Assembly (NCBI GenBank): GCA_041686855.1
Contig: JAWLDA010000006.1
Coordinates: 62,001 to 126,000, forward strand
Origin: JAWLDA01 sp041686855
GTDB taxonomy: Bacteria; Bacillota; Limnochordia; DTU080; RSA5
DNA: 64,000 bases
Direction: 5' to 3'
The notes under the pieces are model-generated. The model was given only the letters and a program-made list of their open reading frames with translations, was not told the origin of the DNA and did no database searches. Shown here in pieces: positions 25,403-34,740 of the stretch (position 1 is the first letter of the stretch; each line of letters begins with the position of its first letter). The position numbers were made by a program, and so were the translations under genes.

Positions 25403-26713
25403 TTATTTTTTTCCACGCAGAAGGCTTCCGTTCTCGTCGAAGCGCATCTCTTGGAGCGGACCCAAGGCCTCAAAGGCGCCAGAATCACGTGTCTCGTTCC
25501 AGAGGGTTTCCGAGATATGGATGTGCTCGAGCTCTTTGGTGCTCTCGATGAACGCGAGGTGAGCCGCGGTCGTGGGGTGACGGTTACAGGTACGCAAGGC
25601 CAGTCCGATCGCGTCGCGATCTGTCTTGGCACAGACGGGCAGCTTGGCGCCGGTAAAGACCGTCGACGTGACGACGTTGAGGTAGAGGGCGGCGAGATCC
25701 GTCTTCTGCAGCACTCGCTCGGTGACGAGATCGGCCAGGCCCATTCCCAATGAGTTTCCGTGGGATTCGTCGGTGACGTCGAGGACAGCCAGCTTGTTCA
25801 CGTGTAACTGCCCGGTGAGGTTCGGCACCGAGTAGCGTCCGATCACGTTGGGGTCCATTCCCATTCCGCTTACGTTTTTGCCAATGGCGCCTACGACGAG
25901 GACGTCCACCGAGTCGAGCATCATCCGGCCCATGAGCTCCCAGGCACGCTGTAAGAGTTTGGGCTCGTGTTCAAAGAGTTCGTCCCCCAAAACCGCTTCG
26001 AGATGGGCAGTCTCGTCTCGGGCGTTCTCGAGGCTACAGACGGCGAACGGGATATAGTGGCGCTCGCCAATGAGGCGTGCAGCGCCAAGCAGACGCTGAG
26101 CAAATCCGGTGAAGCCCTTGGCGTGCAACGCCTCAGCTCCTCTCTGTTTCCCCATGCCGATGGCGATCATCTTGGTTGGACCACTCTCGATCGGACCGCG
26201 AAAGGAAGTGTGGGGCTTAACTCGACAGATGGGGATGATAGCGTCTGCCTCGCTCGCGTACGCGTCGAAATAGACGGGGGTCCCATCCGTGAGCTCGCCG
26301 AGGCGCACGACATCCATCGTGGCTCGAATGGGGACCCCGGTGGCCGCTTCACTCACACCGAGTCCGTTAAGGTACTCGGCCTGGCCGGCTGCAGTGGCGG
26401 CCCCATGACTGCCCATGGCGGGTACAATAAACGGTTGAGCGCCCCAGCTTACCAGGATCCTTGCCACCTCTGCCGCGATCGTGCCGATGTTGGCGACGCC
26501 ACGGCTGCCGACGGCTAGGGCCACTTTGGCGCCGGGAGAGATCCTGCTACGTATTTGGGGGGCCGAAAGTTGCCTGTGAATCTCTGCTTGGAGGTTATCG
26601 AGCTTCGGCATCGGATACCGCTGGCGGACGGGGAGCCAACGAGGGAAAGGGACGTCGGCGAACTCGCGCAACCGGTCCCATGCTTCGTTCCAAATCGCGT
26701 GGTAACCCTGCAT
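25403..26713 (-). CDS. LarA-like (DUF2088) protein, lactate-racemase-domain family
   Basis: A 436-residue protein of the LarA/DUF2088 family. The N-terminal segment includes VALAVGSRGVANI and a middle GSHGAATAAGQAEYL. Residues about 160-180 carry IIPICRVKPHTSFRGPIESG, where LarA proteins bind the nickel-pincer cofactor via His and Lys. Many such homologues are not racemases, and no larB/larC/larE cofactor genes are nearby, so catalytic function is open. The start ATG 26713 has GAGGTG upstream. It ends 24 nt before the cold-shock -35 box. Confidence 0.75.
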   Translation of the reverse strand: MQGYHAIWNEAWDRLREFADVPFPRWLPVRQRYPMPKLDNLQAEIHRQLSAPQIRSRISPGAKVALAVGSRGVANIGTIAAEVARILVSWGAQPFIVPAMGSHGAATAAGQAEYLNGLGVSEAATGVPIRATMDVVRLGELTDGTPVYFDAYASEADAIIPICRVKPHTSFRGPIESGPTKMIAIGMGKQRGAEALHAKGFTGFAQRLLGAARLIGERHYIPFAVCSLENARDETAHLEAVLGDELFEHEPKLLQRAWELMGRMMLDSVDVLVVGAIGKNVSGMGMDPNVIGRYSVPNLTGQLHVNKLAVLDVTDESHGNSLGMGLADLVTERVLQKTDLAALYLNVVTSTVFTGAKLPVCAKTDRDAIGLALRTCNRHPTTAAHLAFIESTKELEHIHISETLWNETRDSGAFEALGPLQEMRFDENGSLLRGKK

Positions 26714-26932
26714 TAACCTGACACCTCACTTGGGTTAAAGGAGTATGGCACAGTATGCCAAGGAGTTAACCTGTGCGGAGTGAATGACCTTCTGACGAGG
26801 CCCCCTTTCATCGGCGATCGATCGGAGTGCGGCACGGGTACCGGCGCCGAAAGGGAAAGTGTGCCGCGGTCGCCAAGAGTGTATAACCCTGGGCATTACG
26901 TTGGATAGCTAAGTGTACGAGGAGTGGGATGA

Positions 26933-28612
26933 GTGACGGAGGCAACTGAGCGTCCGAGTAATTTTATACAGGATATCATTGATGAAGATACACGGAAGGG
27001 TCGGTACGGAGGTCGTGTGCATACCCGTTTTCCGCCCGAGCCCAACGGTTACTTACACATCGGCCACGCCAAGGCGATCTGCGTCGACTTCGGGCTGGCG
27101 GAGGCGAACAACGGCCTTTGCAACCTGCGTATGGACGACACCAACCCGAGTAAGGAAGGGGAGGAGTTTGTCGAAGCGATCAAAGCCGACGTACGTTGGC
27201 TCGGTTTCGACTGGGGCGATCGCTTCTTTTACGCGTCCGACTACTTTGAGCAGCTCTACGAGTATGCGGTCAAACTGATTCAACAAGGCCAAGCGTATGT
27301 GTGCGACCTAAGCCCTGAAGAGATTCGCGCGTACCGCGGCACGTTGACTGAGCCCGGCAAGGAGAGTCCGTACAGGAATCGATCGGTCGAAGAGAACCTC
27401 GACCTCTTTGGGCGCATGCGGGCAGGAGAGTTCCCTGACGGCTCCCGCGTGTTGCGGGCCAAGATTGACATGGCGTCGGGCAACATCAATATGCGCGACC
27501 CGGTGATCTATCGAATTCAGCGCGCCCACCATCACCACACAGGGGATACGTGGTGCATCTATCCGATGTACGACTTTGCGCACCCTCTTTCCGACGCCAT
27601 TGAGGGGATCACGCATTCATTTTGCGATCTCTACTTTGAGGATCATCGGCCACTTTACGACTGGTTCCTCGAGGTTCTTCAGTTTGAGCAGCCACCGAGA
27701 CAGATTGAGTTCGGTCGCTTTAGCCTCACACACACGATCACGAGCAAGCGCAAGCTGCGCCAACTCGTTGAACAGGGGCATGTAAGCGGATGGGATGACC
27801 CACGGATGCCCACCCTCTCTGGGCTGAGGCGGCGCGGTTACACGCCGGAGTCGATTCGCGCCTTTTGCAACGGACTCGGGGTCTCACGCGTGAACAGTCG
27901 CATCAGTGTGGCTCAACTCGAGCACTCGATTCGCGAGGAACTCAATCGGACGGCGCCGAGGGTGATGGCGGTCCTCGATCCACTTAAAGTGGTGATCACC
28001 AATTACCCCGAAGGCGAGACCGAGTACTTTGAGACGGAGAATAATCCCGAGGATCCCGAAGCGGGGACGCGTCAGGTTCCCTTTACTCGGGAGGTGTACA
28101 TTGAGCGCGGCGACTTTATGGAGGAGCCTCCCAAAAAGTTCTTCCGCCTCGCTCCGGGCCGTGAGGTGCGTCTCAAGAGCGCCTACTACATTACGTGTGA
28201 AGAGGTCGTAAAAGATCCGCAGACCGGTGAAATCGTCGAACTCCGCTGTGTCTACGATCCTGAGAGCCGTGGCGGCGGCACGCCGGACGGCAGACGTGTG
28301 CGCGGCACGCTCCACTGGGTGTCGGCCACCCATGGAGTGCCGGCGGATGTGCGACTTTACGAGCCGCTTTTCCTGAGCGAAGAGCCCGAGAAGGCAGACG
28401 ACTTCATCACGGACTTAAACCCTAACTCGATGACGACTCTCACCCAAGTCCTTGTGGAGCCCACTCTCAAGTCGGCCGGGGTGGGGGATCGCTTTCAGTT
28501 CCTGCGGCACGGGTACTTCTGCGTCGACCAGGACTCTAGCTCCGAGCGGTTGGTCTTTAACCGTACGGTGCAACTGCGCGACTCATGGGGTAAAATCAGC
28601 TCCCGCTCGTAG
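26933..28612 (+). CDS. glnS: Glutaminyl-tRNA synthetase
   Basis: A 559-residue class I synthetase. PPEPNGYLHIGHAKAICVDFG contains the HIGH motif in the GlnRS-specific form, LRMDDTNPSKE follows, and TITSKRKLRQL is the KMSKS-like loop. The C-terminal half has the two beta-barrel anticodon domains (VMAVLDPLKVVITNYPEG, VYIERGDFMEEPPKKFFRL). The GTG 26933 start has GAGGAG 8 nt upstream. The adjacent 219 nt shows no T-box signature. GlnRS is uncommon in Bacillota, which mostly use the GatCAB amidation route, so acquisition by transfer is plausible. Confidence 0.96.
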   Translation: MTEATERPSNFIQDIIDEDTRKGRYGGRVHTRFPPEPNGYLHIGHAKAICVDFGLAEANNGLCNLRMDDTNPSKEGEEFVEAIKADVRWLGFDWGDRFFYASDYFEQLYEYAVKLIQQGQAYVCDLSPEEIRAYRGTLTEPGKESPYRNRSVEENLDLFGRMRAGEFPDGSRVLRAKIDMASGNINMRDPVIYRIQRAHHHHTGDTWCIYPMYDFAHPLSDAIEGITHSFCDLYFEDHRPLYDWFLEVLQFEQPPRQIEFGRFSLTHTITSKRKLRQLVEQGHVSGWDDPRMPTLSGLRRRGYTPESIRAFCNGLGVSRVNSRISVAQLEHSIREELNRTAPRVMAVLDPLKVVITNYPEGETEYFETENNPEDPEAGTRQVPFTREVYIERGDFMEEPPKKFFRLAPGREVRLKSAYYITCEEVVKDPQTGEIVELRCVYDPESRGGGTPDGRRVRGTLHWVSATHGVPADVRLYEPLFLSEEPEKADDFITDLNPNSMTTLTQVLVEPTLKSAGVGDRFQFLRHGYFCVDQDSSSERLVFNRTVQLRDSWGKISSRS

Positions 28613-28630
28613 TTGCCGGGTTCGAGGGGC

Positions 28631-28677
28631 ATGCAAATGGGGCTCGAGTTTGCAGTCTACTCGAGCCCCATTTGCAT
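28631..28677. terminator. 19-bp perfect stem between convergent glnS and lipoprotein genes
   Basis: ATGCAAATGGGGCTCGAGT and its exact complement flank a 9-nt loop. The stem is perfect but has no T tract on either side. It probably acts as a bidirectional terminator or mRNA-end hairpin for both convergent genes. Confidence 0.6.
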
Positions 28678-28693
28678 CCTTGCCGCTCCACTC

Positions 28694-29593
28694 TTACGGC
28701 GCAGCCGGCGCCGCGGGCGTCAACACAATCGGATCTCCATCATTTAGACGAGTCTCCTGACCAGAGACGACGGAGACGTCTGCAAAGTTCTGACCCTCAT
28801 AGGCCAACTCTGCCCCTTCGTTATCTGCAGTGACGACGACTGTGTACACTCCTGCTGGCACCGCATTCACCTGGAAGAGGCCGTCTTCTTCCCCAAGCGC
28901 GAGCGTTTGGGCGACCACTACATCAGCGCCGTCTCGCACTGTAACGGTCACTTGGCGGTCGGTGATCGGCGCGGGATCCTCTTCGTCACTGTTCTGCCCC
29001 AACACTTGCCCTGTGATGATGCCGGCCGTGTTGCGGTCGACGACCCGGATAGCGGTCGGATTCATAATGTACTTGCCGGATGCTCCTGCTTTGTGAATGA
29101 ATTCTAGGACGTTTGCGTCCATGACGAGCTCCACGCTTCCGCCGGCAGGAACGACGAAATTGTGGTGAATCTTTAGCCCTGTCTGCGCGCCACTGGGCAC
29201 CTTGAGGTACGTAATCGAGTCGTCCTTATGGACCACGTACGACTTGGCCGACGTCGAGTCGTCGACGATGAGGCGGAGCTCTGAGTATGCGCCGGCGGGT
29301 AGAAGCGATTCGCCCAGCAACGCGTGGTCAAAGCGGAGCTGCAGCAAGTCGACTTCGATCGGGGAGTCGGACAGGTCGCGCACGACGTGCCACTTGCCGT
29401 CCCGGTGGGCGTGTACGCCGGTGATGGTCACCCACACTTCCTTGATCTCGTCGGATGGGGCGTCCGTCAGGTAGACGGCGAGTGAACCCGTACCTGAAGT
29501 TGAGGATTTGGCGCCGAACGATCCGGCGCACCCCGCCGCGACGAGCGGCAGGATCAAGAGGAGCGCAATGAGTGTGTAACGTCGGTGCACCAT
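28694..29593 (-). CDS. DUF4382 domain lipoprotein
   Basis: A 299-residue secreted lipoprotein. Residues 1-22 are a signal peptide with lipobox LVAAGC, Cys22 being the lipid anchor. DUF4382 follows (about 37-185; GSLAVYLTDAPSDEIKEVWV). A beta-sandwich, carboxypeptidase-regulatory-like domain follows (about 195-290; ITGQVLGQN, VPAGVYTVVVTAD). DUF4382 has no assigned function. GGAGG precedes ATG 29593 at good spacing. It has its own promoter and is divergent from the formate dehydrogenase genes. Confidence 0.85.
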   Translation of the reverse strand: MVHRRYTLIALLLILPLVAAGCAGSFGAKSSTSGTGSLAVYLTDAPSDEIKEVWVTITGVHAHRDGKWHVVRDLSDSPIEVDLLQLRFDHALLGESLLPAGAYSELRLIVDDSTSAKSYVVHKDDSITYLKVPSGAQTGLKIHHNFVVPAGGSVELVMDANVLEFIHKAGASGKYIMNPTAIRVVDRNTAGIITGQVLGQNSDEEDPAPITDRQVTVTVRDGADVVVAQTLALGEEDGLFQVNAVPAGVYTVVVTADNEGAELAYEGQNFADVSVVSGQETRLNDGDPIVLTPAAPAAP

Positions 29594-29657
29594 GATAATC
29601 CCTCCAAGATGAGTCCCCCGACCCCTTAGAGCGCTAACTACATGGTGACTTAGGACG

Positions 29658-29686
29658 ATTATACAGAAACAGCAACCGCGCGCAAA
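29658..29686 (-). promoter_or_regulatory. Promoter of the DUF4382 lipoprotein gene
   Basis: On the minus strand TATAAT at 29658-29663 is preceded, after a 17-nt spacer, by TTTGCG at 29681-29686. The predicted leader is about 60 nt. Confidence 0.5.
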
Positions 29687-29729
29687 GTGACCCAGGTCCT
29701 AGTTTGGGAGCCGTGCCCGTTTGGTCAGG

Positions 29730-29763
29730 GAGGAAACCCGGCCTTTGTTGGGTAGTTTTCCTC
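29730..29763 (+). promoter_or_regulatory. Inverted repeat in the leader of the formate dehydrogenase genes
   Basis: GAGGAAACCC at 29730-29739 pairs with GGG at 29750-29752 and TTTCCTC at 29757-29763, leaving a 4-nt bulge. It lies about 70 nt upstream of the start. It could be an attenuator or operator; I could not match it to a known molybdenum-cofactor riboswitch. Confidence 0.3.
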
Positions 29764-29832
29764 TAGAGATGAGCACGAAAAGTGGTATGCGTAACAAACA
29801 GATAGAGAACCAAGCGTGTGAGGGGAGGGGTG

Positions 29833-31791
29833 ATGGTGGCATCTCGCAGCGAGCATCCGCTAAAAGGGCGGCGGCTCACGTACCCTATGCTCCGCCGGAA
29901 CGGCCGTCTGGTCCGAGCGTCGTGGGAGGAGGCGCTCGACGCCGCGGCGACGGGCCTAGAGCGTGTACGCTCGGCACACGGCGGTGATGCGTTCGCACTG
30001 TTTAGTTCCTCAAAGGCGACGAACGAGCTCAACTTTCTGGCCGGCAAATTCGCCCGCCAAGTGATGGGCTCCAACAACATCGATAGTTGTAACCGTACGT
30101 GACACGCTCCGAGCGTCGTCAGTTTGGCGACGGTCTTTGGCGCCGGTGGCGCCACGAGTTCGTACAAAGAGCTCCAGGAGACTGACATCATCTTGTTGTG
30201 GGGCTCCAACGCCCGCGAGACCCATCCGATCATGTTTCACCACATGCTTCAAGGCGTCCGCAACGGGGCACGCATGGTGGTGATCGATCCGCGTCGCACG
30301 CCGAGCGCGGGCTTCGCGCATCGCTGGTTGCCGGTACGGGTGGGCAGTGACATTGCCCTGGCTAACGCGATGGGACGTGTCATCATTCACGAAGGGCTGC
30401 TCGATCGGGAGTTTGTTGAAGAGGCCACGGAGGGCTTTGAGACCTACGCCGCGGCGGTCGAAGCGTACACGCTCGAGTGGGCCGAGTCGATCACCGGCGT
30501 TCCACGCGATTGGATCGCGCAGACGGCCCGAGAGTACGCTCAGGCGCCTACCGGAGTCATCTGTTGGACCTTGGGGATCACGGAACACCACACGGCCGTC
30601 GACAATGCCCTCAGCCTCATCAATCTCGCACTACTGACGGGGAAGATCGGCCGTTACGGGTGTGGTCTCAACCCTTTGCGCGGCCAAAACAACGTGCAAG
30701 GCGGCGGCGACATGGGGGCGCTCCCCAACAAGTTCGTCGGGTTTCAGGATGTGACGGACGACGCGATCAGGCGCCGCTTTGAAGGGGCCTGGACGTGCGA
30801 GATTCCCGGCCGACCGGGAAGGAATCAGACGCAAATCCTCGAGGGAATGGAGAGCGGGGAAGTGCGTGCGGCGTACATCATCGGGGAGAATCCGATTCGC
30901 TCCGACGCGAACGCGAGTCGCGTGGAGGTGGCCTTTGATCGGCTCGATTTTTTGGTCGTCCAGGATATCTTCCTCACGGCGACCGGAAGGCGGGCGGATG
31001 TGCTCTTACCCGCCGCTGTCGGGTGGTGCGAGACGGACGGCACCGTGACCAACAGTGAGCGGCGCGTACTGCGCTGTCGCAAAGCTCTCGAGCCCCCGGG
31101 CGAGGCCGAGGATGACATCTGGATTGTAAGCGCCCTTGCCGAACGATTGGGGCGACGGTGGGAATATGCGAATGCTGAGGCCGTCTGGGAAGAGGTGCGC
31201 CGACTCTCGCCCATGCATCGGGGGATGAGTTACCTCCGGATCGAAGCGGAGGGAGGGGTGCAGTGGCCCTGTCCCGAGGAGGATCGAGCGGGTGAGCTTT
31301 TCTTGCACGGCCGCCTTTGGGAAAGGCCAGTGAGCGGGGAGCGGGCCCCGTTCTCCGCGGTGGAGTGGTCGCCACCGGCAGAGCGCCCGGACGCAGAGTA
31401 CCCGATGATGTTGACGACGGGGCGTCGGCTCGAAGCGTATAATACCGGCGTGCAAACCTCGCTTTATAAGTCGCCCAAGCTACAGGATGAGCGGGTGGTG
31501 TTGCATCCCGACGACGCTTTGAGCTTGGGTGTCGCAACCGAGGACCGGGTGCGTGTCACGTCGCGACGGGGTTCGCTGATCGTCCGGGTCGCTATCGAGC
31601 GCAGTGTGGCGCCGGGGCTTTGCTTTATGACGCTCCACTTCCCTGAGCGTGTCAACACCAACCTATTGACGGGTGATACGACAGATCCAAAATCGGGTAC
31701 GGCGGAGTTTAAGGCGACGGCGGTTAGGATCGAGCGAGTCGAGTCGGTCGACGCTGGATCCAGAGGTCCCGAGGAGGCGAGTGTATCGTGA
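29833..31791 (+). CDS. fdhA: Formate dehydrogenase catalytic domain, selenocysteine at codon 90 (UGA)
   Basis: A 652-residue molybdo/tungsto-bis-MGD oxidoreductase domain. The in-frame TGA at 30100-30102 falls exactly at the active site: DSCNRT-U-HAPSVVSLATVFG, equivalent to the Sec/Cys-His pair of formate dehydrogenases. The frame continues without other stops to 31791. A hairpin 11 nt after UGA is a plausible SECIS. The bis-MGD regions include LLWGSNARETHPI and VIDPRRTPSA, and the C-terminal MGD-binding domain includes LTTGRRLEAYNTG. ATG 29833 has AGGGGAGGGG upstream. The N-terminal Fe4S4 domain that normally precedes EHPLKGRRLTYPM is absent and is found in the separate gene at 33825-34715. 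The next gene overlaps the stop codon. Confidence 0.93.
30100..30132 (+). promoter_or_regulatory. Selenocysteine UGA and putative bacterial SECIS hairpin
   Basis: After UGA (30100-30102) and 11 nt, CGTCGTC (30114-30120) pairs with GGCGACG (30126-30132), with one G-U pair, around a five-base AGTTT loop. Position and size fit bacterial SECIS elements, which lie directly downstream within the coding sequence. Confidence 0.7.
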
Positions 31792-33671
31792 TGGAGTTGC
31801 CGATGGCGCCTCAACCGGGGCGAGGCGTAGAGATGGCCCACCTGGAAGCGTTTAGCCCACCGACAGAGGCCGAGGCGGCGGCGCTTGCCGCGCTTTGGAA
31901 CGAAGTGGCGCCGGATGCGTCTGCGCGGGCGGGCCGGCGCGATCTTCTCCTTCCGGCGTTGCGGGCGTTGCAGGCGGCCCGCGGTTGGGTCTCGCCCGAA
32001 GGGATAGCCGCGGTGTGTCGGGAGCTGACGGTCGCGTTCGCGGATGCGTACGGCGTGGCCAGCTTCTACCACCTCTTGGAGACCGAGCCGGGGCCTCGGA
32101 GGGTGCTCCACGTTTGCGACGATCTCGCCTGCCGCCGTAAGGGCGCCGAGGCATTGATAGAAGCCTTGAAAGCCCACCTGGACGACGAAGAGGGCGCATC
32201 GAAAGAGATCGGGTGGTCGGTCTCGCCGTGCTTGGGCCAATGTGACCGAGCTCCGGCAGCACTCGTAGATGAAGAGACGTGGGTGCTTCTCACGCCGGAC
32301 GAGGTGACGCTGCGCGTGCGTGCGCTGCAGGAGTGCGAGACTGATGGACGACGCTCCGCGACGACGAGCGGCCCAGCGCCCGCACCACCGCGATGGGCCG
32401 CGCCTCCGACCACATACGTGGGTAGCGTAGGGACAGGGAGTCCGCTCTTGTTACGTCGCTGTAGTGGAACCCGTACCGGATTGAGCGCTTACCTCCGCGC
32501 CGCAGGGTATACCGGTCTCAGGAAGGCCCTGGACGCAGGCGCCAACGGCGTGTTGCGGGAGATCGAAGCGTCCCGCCTCGTCGGGCGCGGCGGCGCCGCG
32601 TTCCCGACGGCGCTCAAGTGGCGAGCGGTCGCCGACGAGCCCGGCGGGACGGCGCGGGCTCCGAAATACGTCGTCTGTAACGCAGACGAGAGTGAGCCCG
32701 GAACCTTTAAGGATCGCATCCTCCTCGAACAAGACCCCTTTGCGATCATCGAAGGGATGACGATCGCCGGTTTCGCGGTCGGCGCATCCCGGGGGTATTT
32801 GTACATTCGAGGCGAGTATCCCGAGGCTTACCGGTCGGTCGTGAGGGCTGTCGAGGAGGCTCGCGCGCACGGCTACCTCGGCGACGCATTGATGGGAGAG
32901 ACACCCTTCACATTCGATATTGAGGTTCGTCGCGGCGCGGGCGCCTACGTTTGCGGCGAAGAGACGGCGCTCATCAACTCCATCGAGGGGCGGCGCGGTG
33001 AACCGCGGGCGCGCCCCCCATTCCCCACCCGTGTCGGCCTCTTTGGCTGCCCTACCCTGGTGAATAACGTGGAGACACTCGCCTGCGTCCCGCACATCCT
33101 GGCTCAGGGCGGCGAGTGGTACGCCGGACTCGGGACGGAGGGTTCGCGGGGAACCAAACTGGTATGTATCAGCGGCGACGTGAGCCGGCCCGGCGTGTAC
33201 GAGGCGCCCTTTGGCGTGCCGATCCAGGCATTGATCGATGAGGCGGGCGGAGGTGTTCCTGGGAAACGGCAGATCCAAGCGGTGCTATGTGGCGGGGCGG
33301 CAGGCACGTTCCTCACCCCGGAACAACTCGACCTGCCCTACTCGATCGAGGCGCTACGAGGAGTTGGCGCCACCGTCGGGTCGGGTGCGATCATCGTCTA
33401 CGACGAGACGGCCGACCTCGGCGATGCGCTCGAGCGGATTGCCCGATTCTTTATGGATGAATCGTGCGGGCAGTGTGTCCCGTGCCGGGTGGGGACTCGG
33501 CGACAGTGGGAGTTGGTGCGCGCGCTCCGGAGTCGGCAGGTGGAGGATGTGGCGGCAGCACGGAGACTCCTGGACGACTTGTCCACCGTCATGCGCGATG
33601 CGTCGATTTGCGGTTTGGGACAATTGGCGTCGAATGCTCTCCTCAGCCTGGAGGATCGTCTCTACTCGTGA
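31788..33671 (+). CDS. NuoE-NuoF fusion, NAD-linked formate dehydrogenase beta subunit
   Basis: A 627-residue diaphorase subunit. The NuoE-like domain (about 25-185) binds a [2Fe-2S] cluster with C110, C115, C148 and C152 (CDDLAC and CLGQC). The NuoF-like domain (about 225-627) has the FMN/NADH motifs GRGGAAFPTALKW, NADESEPGTFKDR and GAGAYVCGEETALINSIEG, and the [4Fe-4S] motif SCGQCVPCRVGT with a later Cys. It would pass electrons from formate to NAD+. GTG 31788 has GAGGAGG 10 nt upstream; ATG 31791 (TGATG overlap with fdhA stop) is an alternative. It lies between the two halves of the catalytic subunit. Confidence 0.93.
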   Translation: MMELPMAPQPGRGVEMAHLEAFSPPTEAEAAALAALWNEVAPDASARAGRRDLLLPALRALQAARGWVSPEGIAAVCRELTVAFADAYGVASFYHLLETEPGPRRVLHVCDDLACRRKGAEALIEALKAHLDDEEGASKEIGWSVSPCLGQCDRAPAALVDEETWVLLTPDEVTLRVRALQECETDGRRSATTSGPAPAPPRWAAPPTTYVGSVGTGSPLLLRRCSGTRTGLSAYLRAAGYTGLRKALDAGANGVLREIEASRLVGRGGAAFPTALKWRAVADEPGGTARAPKYVVCNADESEPGTFKDRILLEQDPFAIIEGMTIAGFAVGASRGYLYIRGEYPEAYRSVVRAVEEARAHGYLGDALMGETPFTFDIEVRRGAGAYVCGEETALINSIEGRRGEPRARPPFPTRVGLFGCPTLVNNVETLACVPHILAQGGEWYAGLGTEGSRGTKLVCISGDVSRPGVYEAPFGVPIQALIDEAGGGVPGKRQIQAVLCGGAAGTFLTPEQLDLPYSIEALRGVGATVGSGAIIVYDETADLGDALERIARFFMDESCGQCVPCRVGTRRQWELVRALRSRQVEDVAAARRLLDDLSTVMRDASICGLGQLASNALLSLEDRLYS

Positions 33672-33824
33672 ATCTGGCTTGATCGGAGAGGGCGAGGCAC
33701 GCAGTTGCGAATACGGGCGTAGCGACGGCGTGCGCGGCGTCGCGAGAGGCGCGGGATGCGGGATGTGGCGAAACGAGGCGCGGCACGCGCCGTGGGGACG
33801 TAGACGACGAAAGGGGCGCCGGAG

Positions 33825-34715
33825 ATGGTAGTGGCAGCGGAGGAGAACACTGTAGAGTTTCTGTTGAACGGCAAGCCCGTGCGGGCGCCGCTGGGATCGA
33901 CGATCCTCCAGGCGGCGCGGACAGCGGGCGTTGAGATTCCGACCTTGTGTTACCACGAGGCGCTGGAGCCCAAAGGCGCCTGTCGCATGTGCGTCGTCGA
34001 ACTCGAAGGGTCGCGCACACTCGTGCCAGGGTGTCAACGGCGGGTCGAGGCCGAGATGTCGGTGCGTACGGATACCCCGCGCGTCCGTAAGTCGCAGCAG
34101 ATGGTCGTCGAGTTGTTGCAGACGGAGACCGATACGAGCCGAGCGCCTCAGATCACGGCGTACGCCGATACGTACGGCGCGGCGCCAGAGCGTTGGCGTG
34201 ACGTTCAAGCGAAGTCGCAGGAGTCGGGTCCCTTTGATTCGAGTGAACGACCGCGTTTAAAAATTGACAACGAGCTGTACGTGCGCGACCTCGATCGTTG
34301 TATCCTTTGTTACCGATGCGTCGACGCTTGTGGGGAACAGGTCCAGAATACGTTTGCCATCAGCGTTGCGGGCCGTGGCGCCGCGGCGCGTATCGACCCC
34401 GGATTCGACCTCGACCTAACTGAGTCGGCCTGTGTCTACTGCGGCAACTGCGTGGCCGTCTGTCCTACCGACGCGCTGATCGTTAAGGGCGAGTATGAAA
34501 TGAAAGAGAGAGGGAGCTGGCGGCCTGACGAGCAACAGGTGACGCAGAGCACCTGCCCATACTGCGGAGTCGGTTGTCAGGTTGAGGTGCACGTACAGGA
34601 TAACCGGATCGTGAAGGTGACTGCGCCCTTTGACGACCCAACGACGCACGGCTTTCTCTGTGTCAAAGGCCGCTTTGGCTGGGAGTACGTGCACGCCGGG
34701 CTGGAGGAAAGCTGA
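33825..34715 (+). CDS. Formate dehydrogenase N-terminal iron-sulfur subunit (split FdhA)
   Basis: A 296-residue protein made of parts that normally form the front of FdhA. A [2Fe-2S] domain has C42, C53, C56 and C70. Two [4Fe-4S] ferredoxin motifs are C159/162/165/169 and C203/206/209/213. Last is the molybdopterin Fe4S4 domain with C244, C247, C251 and C279 (CPYCGVGC ... FLCVKGRFG). It stops where the bis-MGD domain would begin. The His-Cys3 cluster seen in NuoG-type proteins is absent. AAAGGGG lies 8 nt before ATG 33825. The [4Fe-4S] cluster that should lie beside the molybdopterin must reach the active site from this separate chain. Confidence 0.9.
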   Translation: MVVAAEENTVEFLLNGKPVRAPLGSTILQAARTAGVEIPTLCYHEALEPKGACRMCVVELEGSRTLVPGCQRRVEAEMSVRTDTPRVRKSQQMVVELLQTETDTSRAPQITAYADTYGAAPERWRDVQAKSQESGPFDSSERPRLKIDNELYVRDLDRCILCYRCVDACGEQVQNTFAISVAGRGAAARIDPGFDLDLTESACVYCGNCVAVCPTDALIVKGEYEMKERGSWRPDEQQVTQSTCPYCGVGCQVEVHVQDNRIVKVTAPFDDPTTHGFLCVKGRFGWEYVHAGLEES

Positions 34716-34740
34716 CGAGGGGCCTGGAATACTTCCGGTT

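Noticed and set aside
26714..26932. T-box leader for glnS
   Set aside because: The conserved T-box antiterminator sequence and terminator pair were not found in the 219-bp gap.
30100..30123. Apparent nonsense mutation breaking the formate dehydrogenase gene
   Set aside because: The TGA is exactly at the active-site selenocysteine position and is followed by a SECIS-like hairpin and in-frame homology.
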